This document shows, one piece after another, positions 43,881 to 56,418 of a stretch of DNA of 64,000 nucleotides (position 1 is the stretch's first letter; each line of letters begins with the position of its first letter). The notes under the pieces are model-generated. The model was not told the DNA's origin. It worked only from the letters and a program-made list of their open reading frames with translations, and made no database searches. Source of the DNA: Agapanthus africanus (taxonomy: Eukaryota; Streptophyta; Magnoliopsida; Asparagales; Amaryllidaceae); assembly GCA_030015575.1 (NCBI GenBank), contig CM057338.1, positions 830,668,353-830,732,352 on the forward strand. Reading direction: 5' to 3'. The translations under genes were made by a program, and so were the position numbers.

Positions 43881-46800
43881 AATTCGGTCCCCGAATTTAA
43901 ATTTAAAACCCCTAACTACTAAAACATTTCGATACAAATTCCAAGTCATCGGGGCTCCGAAATCATCAATATATAAAACGTCACAGCGCAATGCATGCGC
44001 AGAAGTAATGAGCAGATAACTCAAAAGCAACACTCCATCAAGCATCTCGCAATCATCAGAGTCAAGGTAAAGAAACAATGTCAAATCCAATACAAAATCG
44101 ATATGATATGGATCAGAACTACACATGTAGACATCCAATCTATACATGTGAATAGCTGATGCAAATGCATGCCAAATCTTTTTAAGTCGCTGTGCGATGC
44201 GCCTAACACTACACAGTGGCGGACGTTTTTCATAAGAAAATAACTATATATGTATATATATATTCTTTGTTTAATAAGCACGTTCCGCCGTTTTGAAAAC
44301 AATTTAGAAGGGTTTCCTATTTTTAAAACGTTCCGTGTCATATCGGACATGTAGGTATATACTGAGACTATAGCTCGCTTTTTGGAAATCCCTTCGATAG
44401 CTATCGATGCATGCAAAATATATCCAGGTACTGTCCTCTGACTAGTCCTGCTCGGTATGAAAACAATTATCCAATATCATAAAAATGTACTGCTCCAAAA
44501 GGAATAAATCTCAAAAATGCACATAACACCACCCTGTGCGTCTGGTGCGCACGGAAATCAAAATCCATATATGTGCTAAACAGGTGCACAAAACAACATC
44601 TAGGTGCAACGGGTGTGCACGAAGCATCTGTCATAGGCAACGTGTGCGCCTGACAGCCAAAAATCCGGTGCATCTGACATGCACGAAGAAATCTCGATTT
44701 AGTGCATCGGGTGTGCACCAAAATTGTATCTCAAAACATGCGTCCAATATGCGCGAAAATCCAAATCGGTGCATCCATCGTGCACGAATGAAAATCTAAA
44801 CCCTGCGCACTCAACATGCACGGAATCACGAAATCCAATAGCAACCGCCGAACATGCGTAAGTCAAACCAAAAGCACGGAGTGCAAGAATCAATCATCAG
44901 TATCAGGGTCAAAGTCGACGATATAATGCGGCTCAATCAAAATCAAGTGTACCGCAAAAGAAATCTCACAACCGGGTGCATCAGCGTGCACAAATCAAAT
45001 CAAAACACTAAAAGTGCATGAAACTATGCTGGAAGCGTAAATCAAATCACTGGCATAAAATAGGCATGAAATCGCAATCAACACCTCAAGAGTAATAGCT
45101 ATGTGCAAGGTATAAATACCCAGTAAGTGCAACCATGGTGCATAAATCAAATATCATGGAACTCAGTCATCAAGACGAAATCAAGCGAATAAATCGCCCA
45201 AAATACTGAAATCCAAAGCAACGGATACGTGATAGTCAAATCACCAAAATCACAAATCATGAATACCGTCGTCGGTATATCCTTCTTCAGGGTCGAGAAG
45301 GTACCGGAACATCCGATGCTAGCGGCGCAAGATATCTACTTGCCTCTTGCTCACGGCTGGCGTCCTCTGCCTCTGGTTCCTGATCTTTCCTGTAGATTAC
45401 CAATCTCGCAATCCATCGGCTCATCGGCTCGGTCAGGTGTGCTGACAGGAACGATTCCGTTCTGGCACTTCTTTGGAAATCTCTCGGTCAATCCTCACGA
45501 CTGCTCGTAAAGCAATATGTCACTGGCGTCGGCCTCCGGCCCTCTGAATGCACATCACGCATCTACTCCTGGTGCAAATCTTATAGCAGCAGTGTACTGG
45601 AAGGAATCCTACTCAAGGTCTCTTCTGATCTTGCCTAAGCCAAACTGTAAGGAGGCTGGTACACTGGCGTAATCTTTCCTCGCTTTCTGAACATCTGCAC
45701 CCTTAGTACAACATCTCCTCGAAAGCTGGTCGCATCTCAATGCCTCTGTAAGCATATCAGGCCTCTGGTCTCGACGGAAAGTAATGACAGCTCATCAGCG
45801 TCTCGCACGAACCTCTTGTCCCGCTTGTCTGTATCATCGACCATTCGACGTCGCGCCTTTATCTGCGCACTGCAATGTCCTCGGCTATGGTCCATCCGAA
45901 GTCTCAAACACGGACTCGAAATCACGAACTCGGTATCTTCATCACTCAGTAGAAGATATCTAGCCGAACACGTCCCCAGCGTGCATATCGCATCTCTGAT
46001 GTCAGCGGAGTGAAACGTCATCTCGTCGAAATCTCGTGCGAACTCTTTACTCCACCTTGCTCCAAAATCGACTGATTCGGACTCATCTCATCGTGGCTAC
46101 ACAGACTGCGCTCCAACGGCTACGCTCGTATCTGGAGTCTCCCAAGCAGTGTCCCATCACATGATATCCGAATGATGTCGAATCGTCCGATCGGCTTGTC
46201 AGAACCTCATAATTCCCCAAGAGCTCAACATCTCGGGTAAAGTTTAATAGTATCGAGTACATGCCACAGCGTCGGTGGTCCAGCCGTAGAAGGGCAAACC
46301 CAAGCCTCACTAATGGCGCCGCGGAACCGCCGCAAACCCTAAGGTTCAAAGGCTTTCACACGGTCATTAAGTCGAGTTAGGGTTTCATTCTTCTAGAAGG
46401 TCCATAGAATCACCTGCATGTCTTTCCGCATACTTTAAACTTGGAACATGGGTTCCTGACATTCGATCGTCTCAATCGACTCTCAACGAACCTGCGTGAA
46501 GTCGCCTCTAGCTGGAATCAATCTACCTGATGACCTCGCATCGGGGTAGGCGAACGAACCACATGTCCTAGTCATTCATCTTCGGTGACTAGCGACTCAC
46601 CATCATGAATAAGCGACATATCAACGGTCATCACATCCTGGCTGGCCTCTATCAGTGGCTCAATCCTCTGGTGCCGATCAGCACACCCGGGAAATCTCGC
46701 AACAGCGATCTGTCAAACGCTCATAGTGCGGAAACACAAACTACGAAGCCTCAATGCAACCGTATGCCTCGGGAATTACGCCCTGGTCAGTCCTCGTCCA

Positions 46801-47147
46801 CGACGAGCTCATGCTGACAACTCGAGCCGTAGCTCACTCTGCCCGTGCAATCGCGGCAGCAAAACCACAACCAGTATCGATGAAGATAGATCATAGGAAG
46901 GAATATAATACTGTGCAAGGAAATGTAGATCCTAAGGTTTCTTAAGCGGAGTGGCGTGTCGTAAGTATGCCGCGGAACATACCAACGGTACGTCACTCTA
47001 CTTTAGTCACCTATTCCATCAACCAAGGGTCATCCTACGCGACGAAAGTTCGGGTCTAATACCCCCTCGACTAGTCTAAGTTCCGTATATAGAGGCGCCC
47101 TAGGCTCCACATAGTCAAACTTAGACTCGAACCAAGGTCAACCTAGC
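43881..47147 (-). other. LARD internal region, no recognisable gene
   Basis: 3.3 kb between polypurine tract and primer site. Frames are short (at most about 110 codons) and none shows gag or pol motifs on either strand. A degenerate repeat zone lies at 44530-44830. The rest (about 45240-46700) is GC-richer and might be decayed coding sequence, but no family could be named. Confidence 0.6.
44530..44830. repeat. Degenerate GTGCA...TGCAC repeats in LARD
   Basis: About seven units of 25-50 bp contain GGTGCATC, a short spacer, GTGCACGAA and an ATCAAAATC-like tail. The GTGCA and TGCAC parts are complementary. One unit has GTGCG with CGCAC instead, so both arms changed together. Confidence 0.55.
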
Positions 47148-47160
47148 GCTCTGATACCAA
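47148..47160 (-). other. LARD primer binding site
   Basis: On the minus strand it reads TTGGTATCAGAGC, matching the usual plant site for initiator Met tRNA. It lies ten bases from the LTR edge at 47171. Confidence 0.85.
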
Positions 47161-47170
47161 CTTCCAACTT

Positions 47171-47545
47171 TGTCACGACCCGAAAGAGCACGTGACTGGC
47201 CCTTGAATCCTATGAAGTCTATAGGACTCCATCTGATCCAAGTAAGCCAAAAGCCCAGAAATCTAAAACCATTTAAGGAGTAAATAGGGAAAACTAGTTT
47301 TAAGAGGTAAAGAAAACATGTTTAAAAATCCAATTAGCGATCTTTAATCGCGATTAACACTAAATTAGCATATAACTAGTCTTAAAAATTTTTAAATGGT
47401 ATAATTCCACAAAATACCCTATTTTAGAATTTTCCAAAATTTTCCAAAATTTTTCCCCATTTATTTGTATTTAATTCCACCCGAACATTAAAATATTCAT
47501 TAAAATAATATTAAATTATAAAAATTCCCGAAAATAATATTTATT
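47171..47545 (-). repeat. LARD right LTR fragment with a large internal deletion
   Basis: Bases 47171-47323 match the LTR edge 39756-39909. The following bases to about 47545 match the opposite LTR part, about 43620-43845. The joint falls in the shared short run AAAAATC. About 3.7 kb of LTR is missing between the two parts. Confidence 0.85.
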
Positions 47546-49464
47546 CTTGTTGATACCAACTTTGTCACGACTCAAAATTGGCCCGAGACGGCCCTAATAC
47601 TACGCAACGCCTAAAGACGCAACGTAGTAAAAGAAAGCCAAACCCAGAAATCTAAATCATGAAAATACGGAAAAGATAATATAAGTTTTGAAACATTTGA
47701 AAATCACAACCCAAATTCTTTAAAAAGTCGTACTTTCTTTCTTTAAAATTTTAGCAACACCCCTTTTTTATTTGTAAAGACTAGTCAAGATGAATACAAC
47801 ACAAAAATAAAGACAGTAGAGAAGAAGCTGTATATATAAGAGACATCAAATCCACAATAATACACATAACGTCCTCACCAAGTCTCTAAGTCAACAATAC
47901 AATAGTAGATGGAGAGTACAAAATACAACGAATGTACAATATGAAATACAGATAATCATCTAACCCACCTAAGCAAAAAGGTACTGTGAGCTGATGCGGT
48001 ATCTGTAGCAAAAGATGAAAGCTGGATAGCTGAATGGAGGAATAGCCTGCCTCGAATACTCTGGGGAAAAACCTGAAGCACCTGTGGCACAACGGGGGTG
48101 AGTTGCCAACTCGTGAATAGAAGATAACATATGCAGGTAATCGCAGGAATGTACGTACAGCATGAATCTAAGATATGCGATTACAGTAATAACATGTCAT
48201 GCAAATGCTGAAATAAGGAAAGTACAGTAGCCGGTACACTTAAAATGTGAAGCTATAGTAACATGACAGTAATATGCAGTAACTATGCAATAAGGATATG
48301 AAAATGTAGATGTGCAACGATCATAAGGGTACACAACGGGTACTATCACTATATGAATCCGTGCATAAGGTAGATAAGGGTGAGGTATAGGGGGAATATG
48401 TCATTTCCACGGAAACCTGACATCGTGGTAGGATCACAATCCATCAAGACACTCACATCCCAAATCGTCAAATCAGCCCCCAAACTGGGCTCTCACATCA
48501 CATAGATCTCACATCACCTCAAAGTACAATATCGAATAGCTCTCCTATATCTCGAATGTACAAATCAACCATCTCTTTCATATCCAATATCCAATCTCAA
48601 TGAATCACCTGCTATCCCAAGTCAAATCTCAAGTAAAACCTAACATCCTACAGGTATATATGTATATGCAGAAATAAATATGATGGGGGCAATACACATA
48701 TATTAGCGTCCCATTCCACTAATATTGGTGTAAAGGTATATATAACAACGGCTAAATCCCCTGTTATATATACAAAGGTATTAAAAGAAATATCATGAAA
48801 ACAGTGTGCCAAGCATCGACACAGAAATCCTCGTATATCGGGCTCCGTCAGTCCGGATCGGCCCACGGGGTCCGTCTGCGGTGTCGGCCCTCGGCCCCGG
48901 CAGTACAGATCATCCCGTATCCATCTCTCGACTCTGGCCAGTATCCTCCGGACAACTGTCAGGTCTAACCATTCACCGGTAGGTACTCGCCCGCCTCCAG
49001 GCTCAATCGGCAAACCCATCGATCTTCTTGCCGAGGGGAACCATACCGGGCCCCACCATGTACTCTCATACGGCAACCACACCTCGTATGGAGTATATAA
49101 TCAGCACCGATAAAACTCATGGTGGACGCACAGATATCATATCAAGGAAACCGGGTTGTTCATGTATGCATAATTTCATGAACTCCCGCGGTTCCCAAAT
49201 CCCGAAAACATCATATAAAATCCAAATAAACAATGCGCAAATCCAGGAATAAATATATGCGATATATCTGAATACGAGCAGGTAAACAAAAGTATATAGC
49301 TGAACCAGATGTATGCAAAATCAATAAGGTACAGCCAAGTATAGATATCTACCTATAAGAACTGATGTCGTATACCCCCCCGGGTATAAGTAACATATGT
49401 AGGAAACCCCCCCGGTATAACTAAAATATGTGCGTGGTATACTTTTTAAAGAATTTGGGTTATT
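47546..49464 (-). repeat. Fragment of a second, related LTR family
   Basis: A primer-site-like GTTGATACCAAC (47550-47560) is followed at 47563 by TGTCACGACTCAAAATTGGC, a new LTR edge. The next 1.9 kb differs from the LARD LTR except for a block at about 48780-49200, which resembles 40790-41230 (TCCGGATCGGCCCACGGG and neighbours). It ends abruptly at 49464, where the LARD LTR resumes. Confidence 0.75.
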
Positions 49465-52400
49465 ATTTTCGGCAGAGTTTCCTTTGTAAAAACTGGCCCC
49501 GAACGGGTACAACAAGAATAATATATATGAACTGATAAAAGGCATCCCCAAGCGGGAGCTAGCTCTTCGTCAATCGACGGTCACAACCACGCAAGCAATA
49601 ATAATATACAACACCAAAGGGCGAGGATCAAAACCCAAAAAGAAACTCAAAACAGCCAGAAAACCGTAATACTACTAGCGTGACTCTAAGGTCGAAATAA
49701 TACAACACTGTTTTCTAAGTCTGAAACAATATACAAGTTTTGGTTGATGGAAATTCTAGATACAATGAATAATACAGGAGCAATGGCGGATCTGATACAA
49801 AAGAACCCACCTATCCAAGCAAGTCACCCAAGGAAGCAGTGTGCCAGAAATGCCGCTATGGAATCTGTACGGCAAACCTGCAAGAACTGGGGCACAACGG
49901 GGGTGAGTTGCCAACTCGTGAATAGAAAATATCTACAAGCAGAAATCGAATGCATGACCCATCCTAGGTCAATACGATCAGATATAAATAAACCTCAATA
50001 TGAATATATGTGAAGCATGCTAAACTGGCAATGTAATCTCTATACATGAGTGTAGTGCCAAGTGCTCGTGCCAGTGCCTCAGGTAATAGCATATCATAAA
50101 TATGAGGTATGATCAATGTAATCAATCTGCATGTACGTGGACCTGTCCACTCGTCACCCAATGACAATAACCATCATGCATGTAAATATCATGAAGCATG
50201 TGCATGGAAATATGAGGATATAAATCATCTGTGTCCCTCGCGACACGTCAAAATCATGGAACCGGAGTGCCTAGCATCGACACTCGAAAACATCATGAAA
50301 ACTGTGCCCAGCATCGGCACGTAAATCCTCATATATCGGGCTCCGTCAGTCCGGATCGGCCCACGGGCTCCGTCTGCGGTATCGGCCCTCGGCCCCGGCA
50401 GTACGCCCATATCCATCTATCGACTCTGATCAGTATCCTCCGGATAACCGCCAGGTCCAACCAATCACCGGTAGGTAGTGGTCCCTCCGCCGGGCTCACC
50501 GTCTACTGTACAGCGAAACCGTTCTCGCCCCGGGGTACCATACCGGGTCCACCATGTACCCGCAATCGGCCTCATCCGCCTCCTCGAATCGGGTTTCACA
50601 TGTCGCTCTCAGTACCGAGAAAACACATGGTGGACGCACTGAAATATCATATCAAGGGTAACCGGGTTTTTAAAACAATTATATATTCTCTTTAAAACAC
50701 CCACGGTTCCCAAAACCAGAAATATCATGGAAACAACATATCTCAATGCGTATAATCAGAAAGCATCATGTATGCGACATGTAAGAAAGGTAAGCATATC
50801 ATACGTCATGCAACATGGAATAGTAATGTGCACATGTCGAGGGGAACCGCTCTTTTAAAACGAATCAGTTTGAAGAACATCTTGCGGTTCCCAAATCTCT
50901 AATCAAGTCTGAATCATCTATGTTGGTATACAGGTATAAGTGTACAATATACCATGCAAAGATCATATCATGAATGCAACAGTACTACAGTGTAGTGGCA
51001 TGGCAATTATCGATGATGAAGTGTGTGAGCCGGCAAATAGTGTACGTGGAACATACGCATCATCGATAATGGTGCTGGTGTCCTAACAGCATGATGATAA
51101 TATAGCGATAAACATATGCAAGCAATGCGAATAGCAGGAATATGCGGAATCGAATAATCAACGCAACAGTAGAGAACCTGCCCCAATAAATATATCATGC
51201 AACCTTGCCTTTTGAAATAAGACGAATCAGGGCATTTGGTAAAATAAGGGCTACGGTGTTTTAAGAAAAGATGCGCCTTTTTAAATATCCGTATAAACCT
51301 TTTTGGTTATCTTTAAAATATCCCCGATTCGTTAGTTTTGAAATATGTATGACTCGGGTCTAGTCTAACGCCTACTATGCGAACTACGAACCCACAGTCA
51401 AGTCAAAAGAGAGGGGTATGGAAACCACCTAAATCTGAGTCGATATCATACTATATCATCACATGACAGGCATCACTACCATCATATCACATCTCCAATA
51501 CGAACTCTGTCATGTCGCCAAATCTCACGGCCTCAATCGAATCTCATCGACTCATCTCAATCCTACGTATCATCCTCAAAACCCGTATATAAACACATAG
51601 TCCCATACCCATGTGTAGATATACACCACCATATGCGCACAGATATATGAAAGAATGTATGCAGTATGCGTGTATGTGTGAGTGTGGGTGCGTCCACTAT
51701 TCTAGGGTTTCGCACTACTCAACCAATACATCCTTATCACCAATAATCCATTATTACCATCAATAACCCTAAACAACACATAATAAATATATGTGTGTAT
51801 ACGTATTCGTATACATCACCACGGACTGCGGGGGTGCTATAGGCCATCCACCCGACTTCTCCCCGTAGATATAATCTACTCACCTTGCTTCTCGTGTGCC
51901 AAAGCTGATGTCGCCATCTTCATCTCCTTTGCCTCAACATCACGCGGGGGTACCTACAAGTATATCACAATGCTAAAGCACATGAAAATCACATCGGAAA
52001 CCAAAACAGCACACGCTACTCGCATAGGTAAAAACCTATCGCTCCGCATGTAAACACGATCAACATCCACCTGTCGTTGACGTCCAAACGCCACCCGACA
52101 GGAACGAAACACCAAATACCAAAATCCATGCTAAAACAAGTCTCAAATCATGCACCAACATAGGAAAAGCATCCCAGATTTCACCCTAGATGGAATCAGT
52201 CAAAACTAGACATACCCTGGGTCAAGAATAGAGGAAATGGGGGCATGCACGCAAAACGAGGCAGATCCACCCTGCTCTGGCCGCAATTTGCGGCCAGAAG
52301 GAATTAATTGGTGGCCTCAGTTTGGAGTTGGGGGCTAGGGTTTGGTGTGGTGGTTCTATAATGCCTGCACATCTCACTGCCAACTCAGTTTCATTTTTGG

Positions 52401-53352
52401 GGTCTCGGGGTGATAGCAGATTACACACAACAGTGACAGATTTCCAGTTTTTCCGATATCGGTTCGGTAATTCCGTATTCTGGTTCTAGTTCCATGTTTG
52501 GGTTCAAATTAGCATCACATAAGGGGTTCTAAGGTCACCACAATCCTCAATTCCATCTTTGATTTCAGTTTTACCCTAAACCCTAACTAGAAATCTCTAA
52601 AGTCCACAAAATGACACAATATCGATATGAAACTAGTATGGATGCAATAGAAATGAGATACTACTCTAATAGGTGCAGAAATTACCTCCTTTGGCAACTC
52701 AAGAAAATTCTTGAGTTGCTCAAAGTCCTCCAAATCCAATCTTGCTAGGTTCAATGTGTAGCTAGTGAGCTTGGGAGTAAGTTTTGTGAAGTGGGAATGG
52801 GGTTTTGGGTTGGATTTCATTGTGGATCTAGGGTTTCATGAAGAGGGAGAGAGGAAGGAGAGAGAGCAGCATCAACAAAGGAAAGAGAGGAGAGAGAATG
52901 AGAAGGGGAAAATGATGAGGGATGGTTCAAAAAGTGGAGGGTTTGACTTGGTCTCTCTCTCACTCATTACCTACTTTTTCCCTTTCTTTTCTTTTCCTTT
53001 ATCTTTTCCTTCTCACTCCAATAGTGAATCCAAATGAACCATGGCAACAAAAATGTAACACAAGTGTAACAAGTGTAAAAATGATATGTGCACATTTTTG
53101 CACAAAAATGCTAAAAATCCAATTAACGATCTTTAATCGCGATTAACACTAAATTAGCATATAACTAGTCTTAAAAACTTTAAAATGGTATAATTCCACA
53201 AAATACCCTATTTTAGAATTTTCCAAAATTTTCCAAAATTTTCCCCCATTTATTTGTATTTAATTCCACCCAAACATTAAAATATTCATTAAAATAATAT
53301 TAAATTATAAAAATTCCTGAAAATAATATTTTATTATTTTGGAAGTGTTACA
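49465..53352 (-). repeat. LARD right LTR, main copy
   Basis: Matches 39975-43862 base for base apart from few changes and one or two single-base indels. It lacks the first 219 bases of the LTR. It ends GTGTTACA next to the CTCCC duplication. Confidence 0.92.
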
Positions 53353-53357
53353 CTCCC

Positions 53358-55554
53358 CATAAACTGCAAGTTCAAAAGAAAAGAAGAAACGCTAGGTAAG
53401 AAGGAACAAAAACACAGAGAACATCTTACTTCTTCTTCGTCTCCACAAGAGTTTAACTCTTCCAAAGAACTTAGTTCTTTCTTCTGGCAAAGGATCTGCA
53501 GAAGCAGATCTCCCCACAAGTTGAGAATTTAATTCTCATCGGGGAGATTCTGCCATGCAGATCCGAAACCTAGGGGAAGATCTAAGTTCAGAGAATTTAA
53601 TTCTCCCAAAAAATATATAGGAATTTAATTTCTCTGATAAAACAAGGGTTTAACCCTTCATATAAGAACTTAGTTCTTCCTTATGGTGGAAGATCTGCAG
53701 AAGCAGATCTCCCCACAAGTTGAGAATTTAATTCTCATCGGGGAGATTCTGCCATGCAGATCCAAAACCTAAGAGAAAAACTAAGTCTAAAGAATTAAAT
53801 TCTTATAAAAACAAGGGACCTGAAATTCTCAAAACTAGAACTCCATGCATATTAGTGTTCAATGCTATACAATAAAAGCTCACGTGTTCCCACGTGAGTA
53901 CCTTTGAGGAACAAAAAAGGAAAGACTGGGATCTAGCCACGTGACCCCCACGTGACCCCTGAGAAGTGCTCAGCACTTATAAAAGAGAAAAAGGGAATAA
54001 ACTCTATTTTTAGAGCGCCTCACATGACCCCTGAGAAGTGCTCAGCACTTATGAAAGAGAAAAGGGAGAAAACCCTATTTTTGGGGCGCCTCACGTGACT
54101 CCACGTGACCCCTGAGAAGTGCTCAGCACTTATAATAAAAGAAAAGGGAATAAAACCAAGGAGGCAATGTCTAATTATGAGGCGCCTCACGTGCTCACAC
54201 GTGATGGCCACGAGAAGAAAGTGTTTAACACTTATAAAAAGAAAAGGGAATAAAACCAATCAAACAGCACCAACCTTTAAGAAGTGTTTAACACTGCTTT
54301 AGAGCCTCACGTGCCACACGTGAGCGCCCTCAACTTTCAGTGTTTAATACCGCCTTAAAGTATCAAGTGGGAACACGTGAGCGCTGAAGATACATTAGTA
54401 TTTAACACTATAGAAAGCCAACTCCAACTCCAAATTGGCTAAGTCTTTTCTGAGATTAAATCTCTAAATAAACCGAGCCTCCATGCTCATGACTGATGGT
54501 TCCTCAATTTGAAATCCGGTTCAAGGGTACATCTCTCCACACCTCTGATACATGTCGTTGTAATCCTTCAATATCTTCAGAGAGGTGAAGGGTCCAAATA
54601 ACCAATAACTCTTGGCACACCCCCAAACCAATGAGACTAAACTATGGACCGTAATGTCCTTAAACTAACTATAGACCAAAATGTCTTTAAACTAATGATG
54701 GACCGCAACGTCCTTAAACTAGACCCTCACCTCAAAAATGGTGATATGTGGACCGTAATGTCCTTAAACTAACTATGGACCGTAATGCCCTTAAACTAAT
54801 GTTTATGGACTTTGATGTCCTTGAACCCAATGGACCGCAACGTCCTTAACTAAACTCTATGGACCGCAATGTCCTTAAACTAATGATGGACTATGATGTC
54901 CTTAATTTCCATGGACTATGATGTCCTTAAACCCAATGGACCGCAACGCCCCTAAACTAAACTCTATAGACTATGATATTTTTAAACTACGAACTATGGT
55001 GTCCTTAAACCCCGGACTATGATGTCCTCAAACTAAAAAACCCCGTCAAGTAGATCTTAGTCTAAAATTAGACTAACGTATCATTAACAAATATTTAAGT
55101 TTTTCTTAATCTCAAACGAGGTTAAAGATCCTTAAATCAAACAAACCCAAATCTTAGAAAATACGGATTTGGTGTAATCCACGCCCTATGGGAGACAACA
55201 TAAATTAGTCTCCGTATACAATCCACGTGCAACCAAAAAATAAAACAAACACACACGACACGAAGTGAACATCTGGAGAAGGAGAAAGTGGTTACCGCGA
55301 TGCGGTAGCGTAATTAACTGCAGGGGATTGCGCCTGCAGGGAAGAGCGTCCCCACAATCAAAAACCCTTCGCAAACGAGGGAGAATCTGACGATGTCTGC
55401 TACAACGGCAGCATTTGCCTAAACCTCCGATACATGGTGCCATAAATCAACTTGGTATTTTCGGAGAGGTGGACAGATAAAACCAAATAGCATCTGCCCC
55501 CAAAATTCATGCCGGACGTCCCAACATCCCGGTCGCGTCTTTCGGCGGTGAACA
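53358..55554 (+). repeat. T2 3' LTR, piece 3
   Basis: Matches about 17796-19963 of the 5' LTR: palindromes, CACGTG pairs, GGAC-GTCC repeats (about 54640-55035) and the end GAACA. The three pieces sum to about 3.04 kb, close to the 3013 bp of the 5' LTR. GCACC follows at 55555-55559. Confidence 0.95.
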
Positions 55555-55559
55555 GCACC

Positions 55560-56003
55560 CATATCTCCGGCTCCCTGAGGCTTAAGAGACTGGTCCCGCT
55601 TAAACCTATGTTTATTAGGGTCCTTATTGTAATTTAGTATAACTTGAGGGGGTTTTATGTAAAATAGTTTTTGTTATACTTTCAAAATATAGCTTAAGTA
55701 TTTAATTATCGTCTTTAGAGTTTTCACAGATGTTTCTTTTTTTAAATGTGAAATTTCTAGTGAATATGACCTAGTTTTAAAGTATAAGGTATTTATTTGA
55801 AATATTGGAATTGTATGGTATGTTCTTGTAAATGGAATGTTTTTCATGAATTTTGGAAATGTGGAATATTATAAATATTAAAAATAGATATCTTGATATT
55901 AATTACATATATATTTATTTATTAAAAATATAAGTTTTATTGATAATAGGAATCACATTTTCTAAAGAAAAATGTTTTAAAAATCTTTCGAGATCGTATG
56001 CTC
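55560..56003 (-). repeat. Element B 3' LTR, right piece, cut by a deletion
   Basis: Matches 59323-59771 of the B 5' LTR. At ATGCTC (55998-56003) it passes directly into the RT coding region. About 1.3 kb of LTR and the rest of pol are missing. Confidence 0.85.
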
Positions 56004-56418
56004 TATAATCAATGCACATTCTGTATGAACCTTCCTTCTTCTTCACAAGCAGTACTGGTGATCCCCAACTTGAAGTGCTGGAACGAATCCATCCTTTCGC
56101 CAATAATTCGTCCAACTGAGTTCGGACTTCCTTCAAACCTTCCGGACTTAATCGATACGGTGCTTTGATCACTGGTTGTGCTCCTGGTACTAAATCAATG
56201 CTGAATTCAAGAGCTCAATCGGGAGGCAAACCTGATATATCGTCAGGAAACACATCGTCGAACTCTCGAACTACTTCTGACTTTGATCCTTCCGCCGCTT
56301 GAATTGCCGCAATCACTACCTTCTTTGGTTTTGCCTTGTATGTACTTGGCTCCAGGGTACGATCTCCACTTTTGAAATAGAAGACCGGATGGTCTGGAAT
56401 CTCGAATACTACCCTCCT
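55998..56418 (-). pseudogene. Element B reverse transcriptase start, truncated
   Basis: The minus strand reads EFDDVFPDDISGLPPD, then a stop (about 56215), then [40 protein letters not shown] and YRMCIDYRA. These are the first RT motifs of plant Ty3/gypsy chromovirus-type elements. Coding similarity stops at CIDYRA, where the deletion joins the LTR. The catalytic YxDD motif is gone, so it is inactive. Confidence 0.9.

Larger units (their letters stand above)
39756..53352 (-). mobile_element. LARD: non-autonomous gypsy-like LTR element, rearranged
   Basis: 13.6 kb, + strand ends TGTCACG...GTGTTACA, flanked by CTCCC at 39751-39755 and 53353-53357; the empty site is at 17790-17800. On the minus strand the order is 5' LTR (right, rearranged), primer site TTGGTATCAGAGC (47148-47160), internal region without pol, polypurine tract (43863-43880) and 3' LTR (left). 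The primer site fits initiator Met tRNA, as in plant chromoviruses. With 4.1-kb LTRs and no coding capacity it resembles large retrotransposon derivatives. Confidence 0.88.
16951..55554 (+). mobile_element. T2: Tat/Ogre-like Ty3/gypsy retrotransposon with nested insertions
   Basis: The full element is bounded by TGTTCGC at 16951 and GAACA at 55554, flanked by GCACC at 16946-16950 and 55555-55559. Removing two later insertions leaves about 23.3 kb. Order: 5' LTR, primer site, gag, protease, linker, RT, RNase H, archaeal-type RNase H, integrase, hairpin arrays, minisatellite, antisense PMD gene, 3' LTR. The dual RNase H marks the Tat lineage. The coding frame carries about 13 stops, so the copy is dead. 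The length fits Ogre-like giants. Confidence 0.95.
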
